NCBI GenBank assembly: GCA_026225095.1
Contig: JAMFSC010000149.1
Span: 1-48,249 of the forward strand
DNA: 48,249 nt
Direction: 5' to 3'
From: a bacterium
Lineage (GTDB): Bacteria; Acidobacteriota; Terriglobia; Terriglobales; Acidobacteriaceae
A program made the translations under genes and the position numbers. The notes beneath the pieces were generated by a model. The model made no database searches. It was given only the letters and a program-made list of their open reading frames with translations, and was not told where the DNA came from. Below are positions 36,715-44,400 of this stretch, in pieces. Numbering within the stretch: the first letter of the stretch is position 1; each line of letters starts with the position of its first letter.

Positions 36715-37826
36715 GCGTAGACTGCTCCCCGCACTTCAGCCTTCTTCACGGAAGCGAACTTGCCCAGGCGCGCCAGCACCTCGGCGTTCAGGATCGCCGC
36801 CCCGGCTGCACCGCGGATCGTATTGTGCGACAGGACGACGAACTTCCAGTCCAGCAGCGAGCACGGACGCAGCCGTCCCACAGTCGACGCCATGCCTTTG
36901 CCGCGCATCCGGTCGAGCCGGGGCTGGGGGCGGTCGATGGCCGTGTCGTACTCCACCGGCTGGTCCGGCGCCGAGGGCAGATGCTGACCGTTCAGCGGCT
37001 GGAACTCCGCCCAGGCCGCCAGGATCTCCTCATACGTCGCAGGCTTGCGCAGCTTGATCGAGACGCACTCCGTGTGGCCGTCTTCGACAGCGACGCGGTT
37101 GCAGTGGGCGGTCAGGCGGGCGTCGAGCATCTCGACATGGTTATCGTCCAGGGTGCCCAGAAGCTTCACCACCTCTTCCTGCAGCTTCTCTTCCTCGTTC
37201 TTGATGAAGGGAATCACGTTCCCGAGGATGTCCAGCGATGCCACGCCGGGATATCCCGCACCGCTCACCGCCTGCATCGTGGACACGAAGAGGCTCTCGA
37301 TCCCGAAGCGTTCCTCGAGCGGCTTCAGCGCCAGCACGAGTCCGATGGCCGAGCAGTTGGGATTGGTGACGATGTACCCGCCCGGATGCGAGCCTGCCTG
37401 GCTCTCCCTCCGCCAGCTCTGGTGCTCGATCAGGTGAAGATGGTCGGCGTTCACCTCAGGGACCACCAAAGGAACATCCGTCGTCATGCGGAACGCACTG
37501 GAGTTCGAGATAACGGCGCATCCGGCTGCGGCAAACTTTGGCTCCAGCTCCCGCGCGATCTCCGCGTCCAGGGCCGCGAAGATGATCTTTGGCAGTTCGC
37601 CGACGGCGCCCTCCGGGACGTTCGGCTGCAGCGTCATCGCCGCAATCTTTGGTGGGAGCGGGGTATCGAGCTTCCAGCGGCAGGCTTCGCCGTAGGTCTT
37701 GCCGGCTGAGCGGTCGCTCGCTGCCAGCCACGTGATCTCGAACCAGGGATGTTGAGAGAGCAGTTGGATGAATCGCTGGCCAACCATGCCGGTTGCGCCG
37801 AGAATGCCTACATTTCGCCGTTCCAT
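36711..37826 (-). CDS. asd: Aspartate-semialdehyde dehydrogenase
   Basis: NADP-dependent enzyme that reduces aspartyl phosphate to aspartate semialdehyde. 371 residues. N-terminal VGILGATGMVGQRFIQLL; active-site Cys in GYIVTNPNCSAIGLVLAL; TMQAVSGAGYPGV; a His in LTAHCNRVAVEDGHTE; C-terminal NTIRGAAGAAILNAEVL. The subtype resembles the archaeal/Gram-positive enzymes. A weak ribosome site precedes the ATG at 37826. It is the first gene of asd-lysC. The region upstream holds dispersed repeats and not an obvious promoter. Confidence 0.97.
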   Translation of the reverse strand: MERRNVGILGATGMVGQRFIQLLSQHPWFEITWLAASDRSAGKTYGEACRWKLDTPLPPKIAAMTLQPNVPEGAVGELPKIIFAALDAEIARELEPKFAAAGCAVISNSSAFRMTTDVPLVVPEVNADHLHLIEHQSWRRESQAGSHPGGYIVTNPNCSAIGLVLALKPLEERFGIESLFVSTMQAVSGAGYPGVASLDILGNVIPFIKNEEEKLQEEVVKLLGTLDDNHVEMLDARLTAHCNRVAVEDGHTECVSIKLRKPATYEEILAAWAEFQPLNGQHLPSAPDQPVEYDTAIDRPQPRLDRMRGKGMASTVGRLRPCSLLDWKFVVLSHNTIRGAAGAAILNAEVLARLGKFASVKKAEVRGAVYA

Positions 37827-38038
37827 AATCTATCTAGGATAACGCGGATTGCAGACCGGAGGGGTGCCCGTGGAGGATCCGTTCGGACGGAAGCCTCCTC
37901 GAAGGAATCTCTGGTCAAGCCGGCCATGTTGACTCCCGGAAAGCTGGTGCTCGACCCCGTTGTCTGTTCCACGTCGTCAGCCTGAACGAAGTGAAGGACC
38001 CCCGCAGTCGCCAGGCTGTCCGACAATCGAAGCCGAAA
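37827..38038. repeat. Asd upstream region with a dispersed acidobacterial-type repeat
   Basis: No gene is supported. Near 37972-38020 is a short repeat of the widespread type whose minus-strand translation gives GVLHFVQADD. Such strings recur in spurious frames of many acidobacterial genomes (recalled, not searched). It abuts the large inverted-repeat element that begins at 38039. Any asd promoter should be in the first 140 bp, but I could not define one. Confidence 0.45.
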
Positions 38039-38250
38039 CATACCACTTTCGCAAATCGCGTTTCTGTCCAGTTTTTTCACGCAAAGTACCACGTTCTGCC
38101 GTCGAAAAGTTTCTGGTGAAACATTGGCGATTCCGTGACCACCGCCCATAACCCCTTTAGAACACCAGGATTACAGCGATGCACCAAAAATGATGCAAAA
38201 CAGACCACTTTATTAGAGAAAATCTACCTAGTGGTCCTACCAATCGTCTC
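38039..38250 (+). repeat. Large inverted element flanking the siroheme reductase gene, copy 1
   Basis: About 212 bp that matches, in inverted orientation, the sequence at 40445-40660. Shared blocks in the same order: ACCACTTTCG, CTGTCCAGTTTTT, CTGGTGAAACATTGG, TTTAGAACACCA, ACCACTTTATTAGA, and GTGGTCCNACCAATC at the end. Between the blocks the copies differ. Reading frames are not conserved between them, so it is not a gene. AAAGTGGTNTG occurs near both ends of each copy. Confidence 0.8.
38232..38242. promoter_or_regulatory. GntR/FadR-type operator-like site in copy 1
   Basis: TGGTCCTACCA fits the TGGTNNNACCA pattern bound by FadR-class GntR regulators. It is conserved in the other copy (40456-40466). 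No GntR gene is in the window. Confidence 0.35.
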
Positions 38251-38259
38251 GCTGTGAAC

Positions 38260-38386
38260 TAGAGCGGATTGCCGATTGGTATAGAGTTGGGTGCCCCACC
38301 TTCGCGACACGTCTCATCGTCGCTAAGGTGGGGCGGCCGCCACAGCACCGGGCCGCGGACTCTATACCATGACCCAATCCGCTTTA
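38260..38386. repeat. MITE-like element, full-length copy C
   Basis: 127 bp. The left end TAGAGCGGATTG...GGTATAGAGT pairs with the right end read backwards, TAAAGCGGATTG...GGTATAGAGT. The central hairpin at 38289-38333 is CCCACCTTCGCGAC/GTCGCTAAGGTGGG. The last three bases (38384-38386) are the TAA stop of the siroheme reductase on the minus strand. It is very similar to copy B at 30857-30982. Confidence 0.88.
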
Positions 38387-40114
38387 GGCGTCGACCACGT
38401 GTCTGCCGCCTGCGGGCGGGGCATCGCGCTCGACGGGGTCGATGAAGGTGCCGTTGAGCTGGGCGCGGAGGTGTTCGTCGTCGGTGCGTGCGAAGTAGGC
38501 ACGGAGGTCTTCGCCCGGGTTGCGGGCTGCGAGGTAGGCGCGGAGGAGGCGTTCGATGGCTTCGGGGCAGTCTTCCGCGGCGGCGCGGAAGCCGAGAGCA
38601 CGGGCTGGGCGGGCATGCTTGCCGACGGCTCCTCCCACACAGAAGTAGAAGGCGTCGACGGATTGGCCGTCCTTCTTGAGCTTCTTGCCTTCGAGGCCGA
38701 TGTCGGCGATCCAGTGCTGGCCGCAGGAGTTGGTGCAGCCGGTGACGTGCAGCTTGATCTGCTGGTCAAAGCCGGGGAGACGGTCTTCCATCTCGCTGAC
38801 GAGCCACTTGGAGAAGGCCTTGGTCTCGGCGATGGCGAGCTTGCAGAACTCGGTTCCGGTGCAGGCGATCGCCCCGCGCCAGAACGGCGAGACCTCGACG
38901 TGGAGGTCAATTCCCTTGAGGTCGTGGACGAGGTCGCGGACGTGCTCGTTCCTTATATTCACGAGGATGATGTTCTGCATGATGGTGGCGCGGAGTTGGC
39001 CGTCGCCGTACTTTTCCGCCATATCTGCAAGCTGGTGAAGCTGGTCCCCGGAGAGGCGGCCGCGAAGGACGCTCGCACCCACGGCACTAAGGCCAGGCTG
39101 CCTTTGGGGAGTGATGCCGATGTGGTCGCGGTACACATCGTCGGGGATGATGTCTTCGGAGATGGGGGACGGGTCGAGCTTGTGTCCGAGCTTTGATTCG
39201 ATGGCCTCGAGCATGGTCTCGGCGGTCCAGCCGTGGCGCATGAAGAGGTACTTGATACGGGCCCGGGTGCGGTTCTCGCGGAGGGCGTCCTGCTCCTTGA
39301 AGATCCGGACGACGGCTTCGATGACGGCGAGGGCCTTGTCCTGGGGGATGAAGGCAGGGATGCGGACCGCCATGTGCGGCTCGGTCGAGAGGCCGCCGCC
39401 GACGCGGAGGGTATAGCCGATCTCCTGAAGGCCATCGACCTCACGGGAGATAGCGGTGAGGCCTACGTCGTTGATCTCGGGGTATGAGCACCAGAGGGGG
39501 CATCCCGTGACGGAGATTTTGAACTTGCGGGGGAGATTGTAGAACTCGGGATTCGCAGTAAGGTGGTGGGCGACCTCGACGGCCAGCGGGCTGCCGTCAA
39601 GTAACTCATGGCCATCGATTCCAGCAATCGGGCAACCGGTGACGTTGCGGACGACGTCACCGCAGGCCCCTTTGGGGCTGAGGCCGACGGCGGTGAGGGC
39701 GTCGGTGACTTCGACCAGGGCGGAGATCGTCAGCCAGTGGAGCTGGATGTTCTGCCGAGTGGTGATATCGGCCAGGTTGCGCGCATACTTCTGAGTGAGG
39801 TCGGCGATTACATGGAGCTGTGCGCTGGTAAGAAGCCCGTTGGGCAGGCCGATGCGCATCATGAAATACTCAGTGGCCTTGCCCTCGCCCCCGACTCCGC
39901 CGGTAACGCCAAGACCGTCGCCCTGGGTGTAGATGCCCCACCACTTGAAATAGAGGTTGGACCACTCGGGGGCGACCGCTTCGCGGCCCTGCAGGGCGTA
40001 CCCCCGCACCTCGCCCCATGATTCCCAGGGATTCTTGGCGAGCTTGAGGCGCTCGGACTTCTGGGCCTTGGTTTCCTTGATGGGGGCAACGGCGGGGGTA
40101 GTGGCTTCGGGCAT
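38384..40114 (-). CDS. Ferredoxin-type siroheme nitrite/sulfite reductase
   Basis: Cytoplasmic siroheme/[4Fe-4S] reductase of 576 residues making either ammonia from nitrite or sulfide from sulfite. Two ferredoxin-like half domains are visible (YFMMRIGLPNGLLTSAQLHVIADL near residue 85 and LRGRLSGDQLHQLADMAEKYG near 345). The cluster cysteines are in ACTGTEFCKLAI (C-x5-C) and GCTNSCGQHW (C-x3-C). TTRQNIQLHWL and RNVTGCPIAG belong to the active-site half. NirA and ferredoxin sulfite reductases share these motifs and I cannot decide between them. cysK-cysE nearby hint at sulfite; no nitrate genes are present. The ATG follows AAAGGAT. The stop codon is supplied by a MITE-like element, and large inverted repeats lie on both sides. 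Confidence 0.9.
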   Translation of the reverse strand: MPEATTPAVAPIKETKAQKSERLKLAKNPWESWGEVRGYALQGREAVAPEWSNLYFKWWGIYTQGDGLGVTGGVGGEGKATEYFMMRIGLPNGLLTSAQLHVIADLTQKYARNLADITTRQNIQLHWLTISALVEVTDALTAVGLSPKGACGDVVRNVTGCPIAGIDGHELLDGSPLAVEVAHHLTANPEFYNLPRKFKISVTGCPLWCSYPEINDVGLTAISREVDGLQEIGYTLRVGGGLSTEPHMAVRIPAFIPQDKALAVIEAVVRIFKEQDALRENRTRARIKYLFMRHGWTAETMLEAIESKLGHKLDPSPISEDIIPDDVYRDHIGITPQRQPGLSAVGASVLRGRLSGDQLHQLADMAEKYGDGQLRATIMQNIILVNIRNEHVRDLVHDLKGIDLHVEVSPFWRGAIACTGTEFCKLAIAETKAFSKWLVSEMEDRLPGFDQQIKLHVTGCTNSCGQHWIADIGLEGKKLKKDGQSVDAFYFCVGGAVGKHARPARALGFRAAAEDCPEAIERLLRAYLAARNPGEDLRAYFARTDDEHLRAQLNGTFIDPVERDAPPAGGRHVVDA

Positions 40115-40444
40115 GTGCTGCTGATCCTTTTTCGACTGGAGAAGGCGATGGTGGGGAGTATCTGCTGATGAGAGCAGCCCTGCGAATGTTCCGGATTACC
40201 GGATTAGAGGCAAGGTGGGCGGGAGCCATGGCGCGGGCAGCGGCGACAACACTGATGGGGGCGTAGATGGTCGTCGCGGCGCATGGTTCAAGGCTACTTG
40301 GGGCGGGGTGGGGAGTCAAGAATGGGGTGTATTCGCCTGGCCGGTTTGAGTGATGCGCAGCCCTGGAGAATCTTGCAAACGCCGCTCCGCCCGGGCTGGT
40401 ATCAGGACGAGCCATCGGCCCTGAAGACCACTCTCATTGGAGAA
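40115..40444. other. Upstream region of the siroheme reductase
   Basis: About 330 bp before the inverted element copy 2. It has no supported gene. The promoter of the reductase must lie here or within copy 2; I could not identify one with confidence. No riboswitch-like conserved motif was recognised. Confidence 0.45.
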
Positions 40445-40660
40445 AAGCGCTTGATTGGTTGGACCACTCGGTCCTGATCTTCTAATAAAGTGGTATGAAA
40501 TCGGTGTTTTTCGTGATCGATCCGCATCCATGGTGTTCTAAACGGGTTAGCGGGAGGCGATGAAAATTTCCCAATGTTTCACCAGAGAGTTTTTGTGTGC
40601 AGAATGTGGGCCGTTGCACGGAAAAACTGGACAGCGGGCGATGTTTTCGAAAGTGGTCTG
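40445..40660 (-). repeat. Large inverted element flanking the siroheme reductase gene, copy 2
   Basis: Reverse-complement partner of 38039-38250. In minus orientation the block order is GACCACTTTCG, CTGTCCAGTTTTT, CTGGTGAAACATTGG, TTTAGAACACCA, ACCACTTTATTAGA, and GTGGTCCAACCAATC. AAAGTGGTATG (40487-40497) and AAAGTGGTCTG (40650-40660) mark the two ends on the plus strand. Both copies point inward to the reductase gene. Confidence 0.8.
40456..40466. promoter_or_regulatory. GntR/FadR-type operator-like site in copy 2
   Basis: TGGTTGGACCA on the plus strand (TGGTCCAACCA on the minus). It matches the site at 38232-38242 at 10 of 11 positions and lies about 350 bp before the reductase start. Confidence 0.35.
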
Positions 40661-40757
40661 CTCTGGTGCGTTTATCGCGCGGAATGAGCCGCCGCCTGGA
40701 GTCCTGGCCTTCGGCCGTTGTTGATAGGCGTGACACCACGTCGATTGAAGCACAACT

Positions 40758-41432
40758 TTAGTCGGCTTCTATGAGGGAAAGCTTGTGCCGGACGTCGGAG
40801 CCTCGGACCCAGAAGATGACGTCTTCTGCGATGTTGGTGGCGTGGTCGGCGGCGCGTTCGAGGTTGCGGGAGATGATGATGGCGGAGAGGGCCTGCTCGG
40901 AGCAGTCGGGGGTGTTCTGCATGACGTCCATGAGTTCGGTCTGGACGGCTCGGTTCATGTCGTCGACCTCGTCATCCATGGCGAGGACGGATTCGGCGAG
41001 CTTGGCGTCGGCTTCGAGGAGAGCCTGTACGGCTCGGCGGATCATGACGCCTACCTTGAAGCCCATGTCTTCGATGTCGATGGGGAGGTGGATAAGGGCT
41101 TTATTTTCTAGGTTGATCGCTCTACGGGCGATACCGGTGGCCTGGTCTCCGATGCGTTCGAGGTCGCCGTTGATCTTGATGACAGAGAGGATGAAACGCA
41201 GGTCGACAGCCATGGGTTGCTCTTTGGCGAGGAGCTCGTAGGCCATCTCGTCCACGGTGGTTTCGGCGGCGTTGATGGCCTTTTCGATCTCGAGGACGTG
41301 GTTGGCGAGGGAGACATCGCGGGAGACGTAGGCCTCCACCGAGAGCTCGAGGGCCTGCTGGGAGAGGGCGGCCATGGCGAGGAGCTTGTCTTTGAGGGTC
41401 GCGAGCTGCTGGTGGAAGTGGATGCGCGGCAT
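40758..41432 (-). CDS. phoU: Phosphate transport system regulator PhoU
   Basis: Cytoplasmic regulator of the Pst transporter and PhoR kinase, about 224 residues, normal length. It is made of two three-helix bundles. Each bears the metal-binding E-R-x-x-D-x-A pattern: GDLERIGDQATGIARRA in the first and RNLERAADHATNIAEDV in the second. The ATG at 41432 begins PRIHFHQQLATLKDKLLAMA, the family's usual start; the longer upstream frame is rejected. The ribosome site is weak. No pst, phoB or phoR genes are adjacent, which is unusual. It lies 40 nt after the large fusion gene on the same strand and may be transcribed with it. Confidence 0.95.
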   Translation of the reverse strand: MPRIHFHQQLATLKDKLLAMAALSQQALELSVEAYVSRDVSLANHVLEIEKAINAAETTVDEMAYELLAKEQPMAVDLRFILSVIKINGDLERIGDQATGIARRAINLENKALIHLPIDIEDMGFKVGVMIRRAVQALLEADAKLAESVLAMDDEVDDMNRAVQTELMDVMQNTPDCSEQALSAIIISRNLERAADHATNIAEDVIFWVRGSDVRHKLSLIEAD

Positions 41433-41472
41433 GGAATTATTCTGACTGAAATATGTGTCTGGCGGGTGAAAT

Positions 41473-44400
41473 TCAGTGGGCACTCACTGGGCCGTTGTCT
41501 GGATAAAGCAGGTAGGGGGCGCGCTTTTTGCGGAACTCGTCGAGAGAGAGCTTCCAGGAGGCTGCGATCGCGTGCGGATCTTCGGAACGATGGAGGCGGG
41601 CGAGGGTGTCGGCGTTGGCGAGGATGCGGAGGCTACGGTCGAGATTGAAGTCCTTGGGGTAGAGGGATTGGACGCAGGTCATGATCTCGATCGCGAGCTC
41701 GGGTGCATCGAGGTGGGTGCGGTCGGTGAGGGTTAGTTTCAAGCCGGGGATGGTCTGGCCGTGGTAGGGGAAGTGGTCGGGGGTCTCGGCGATGGCGAGG
41801 GTGGTGGTGGTGAACTGGATGCCGGGGATATTTCTTGGGGTGAGGCAGGCGAGGAGCTCGGCGGGTTTGAGGTAGGGGGCTCCGAAGTGCTCGAAGGGGG
41901 TCTCGGTGCCTCGGCCGACGGAGAGATTGGTGGTCTCGAAGAGGCCCATGCCGGTTAAGAGAATCGCGGCGTTCAGAGAGCGGAGGTTGGGGCTGGGGGG
42001 GACCCAGGGGATGCCCGCTTCGTCGAGGAACTCTTCGCGGGTCCAGTTCTGGAGGGCGACTATGGTGAGGTGGGCTCCAATGCCTCTTTTGGTGGGGGTC
42101 GGGGGTGGGGGCACGATGGGGCTGGGGATGGGGGGATGCTCGGACATCGGGGTTGAATTGGTGGCGAAGATCTGAGTGGGGGCGGTGGTGGGGGTGGCTT
42201 CGGCGTTGAAGTAGCGGGCGAGCTCGCCGATGGTCATGCCGTGGCGGGCGGGAAGGGGGGTGTAGTCGACGTAGGACTGGCGGCCGGGGTCGGAGATGGG
42301 GCCCTGGACGGCGAAGTCGGTTCCACTGGAGGGGTTGGGGTGGTCGAGGACGATGATCTCGAGATCGTGATGGTGGTCGCGTAGCTCGGCGGCGGAGGCT
42401 TCGAGGAAGTAGCCCATGGCGGTGTCGAAGGTCCAGAAGCGGTTGCCGACGTCCTGGAGGTCGATGAGGACGGCGTCGAGGTTGGCGAGCTGGGCGTGGG
42501 TGGGGTGGCGGTCGGAGGGTTTGGCTCCGTAGAGGCTGGTGATGGGGAGGTGGGTGGCCTCGTCGAACTCGGCCTGGATCGCGGTGGTCTGCTGTTTGGC
42601 GGAGAGGCCGTGCTCGGCGGCGAAGAGGGTGGTGAGGTGGAGTTGGAGGACGGCTTTGGTGGCCTGAGTCGCGATGATGTCGATGGTGCGGTGGTTCTGG
42701 GAGTCTACCCCGGCTACGTTGGTGAGGATTCCGAGGTTGAGGCGGTTCTGGTGGCGGGTGGCGGCTTGTCGGAGGGCGGCGAAGTTGGTTTGTTCTAGGA
42801 CGTCGATGCCGGTGAGGGTTCCGGGGTGGGTTGGGGATGGCTCGGGCAAAATACGGGGGTCTCTCCGCTCCGCTTCGCTTCGGTCGAGATGACGATCTTT
42901 CTCGGCGGCCTGCGCGGCCTGCGCGACCTGCATGATCTGGGCGGTGGGGGAGGTGGCTGCGGGAGAGGTGCTGGAGGTTGATTCGTAGAGGTGGAGGGCT
43001 TTGGCGGTGGCGGTGGCTACGGCTCCGCGGAGGGGGGTGACGGGGAAGCCGCCGCGGGGGTGGACGGCGTTGGTGAGGAAGACGACGTAAGTGTCGGAGG
43101 TGGGGTCCATCCAGAGGGTGGTTCCGGTGAAGCCGGTGTGGCCGAAGGAGCCGATGGGGAAGATCTGGCCGCGGGGGCGGGAGAAGGCGGTGTTGATGTC
43201 CCAGCCGAAGCCTCGGGTGGCGATTCCCTTGGTGGGCTGGCCGTCGGGGGTGAAGATGGTGGCTCCGGTTTGGGCGGTTTTGGGCTGCTCGGGGGTGGTC
43301 ATGAGCAACAGGGTGGACTGCTTGAGGGGGAAGATGCTGGGGCGGCCGGCGAGACGGTCTAGGAGGGCCTGGGCGTAGAGGGCGATGTCGTGGCCGGTGG
43401 AGAAGACTCCGGCGTGTCCGGCTACTCCGCCCATGCGGCGGGTGGTGGGGTCGTGGACGGTGGCTCGGAGGAGATGGTCGAAGTCGGGGTTGAGGGTTGG
43501 GGCGAGCTTGCTCTCGTCGTCGTGGGCGGTGGGGGCGGTGCGGCCGACCTCGAAGGCGGGGACCCAGCGTCCCGTCGAGCAGGAGTAGAAGGAGTTTTGG
43601 GTCTTGCGCTGTTCGAGGGGGGGCAGGACGACGGCGGCTCCCAGGATGAAGGGGGCGCGGTCTCCGCAGATCTCTCCGAGGGGCAGGTAGTGGGTGTTGG
43701 TCATGCCGAGGGGCTCGAAGATGTGGTCGCGGGCGTAGGCGTCGAGGGTCTGGCCGGAGAGGGTTTCGACGAGGTGGCCGAGGAGGATGTAGTTGATGTC
43801 GGAGTAGACGAAGGTCTGGCCGGGGGTGGACTTCAGCGGGGTGGTGAGGGCTCGGTGGATGCCTTCGGCTTTGTCGGGGGCGGTGAGTCCCCAGGGGTCT
43901 TTGAGGTCGACGTCGGGGGCTTCACCGGAGTAATGGGTGAGGAGCATGCGGATGGTGACTTTGGCGCGTTCCGGGTCTTTGTCGGGGTTGTAGGCGGGGA
44001 GGTACTTCTGGAGGGGCGCGTCGAAGTCGAGCTTGCCCTGCTCGTAGAGCTGCATGACGGCGGTGGCGGTGGAGAGGCACTTTGACAGGGAGGCCATGTC
44101 GAAGATGGTCTCTTCGGTCATGGGCTCGGGGGTGAGTTCGCCGTCGGGGCCGGGTTCGCCGGCGAGCTTGCGGTTGCCGTAGGCGTGGTGGAAGACGATC
44201 TGGCCGGAGTGGCCGATGACGAGGACGGCTCCGGGAAGCTTGTGGGCGTCGATGGAGGACTGGATGAGGGTGGAGACGGGGGTGAAGTCGTAGGTGGGTT
44301 GTGGGGTTTGGGCTTGGAGACGCAGATTCCCTTCGGGAATGACAGACAGAAATGCGAGGGCGGCGGCGGCTACGATGGATGGCTTGCGTCGGGAGAGGGA

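Noticed and set aside
40482..40739. Small minus-strand frame spanning the inverted element copy 2
   Set aside because: The corresponding frame in copy 1 is broken by a stop and the residues are not conserved, so the element is not coding.
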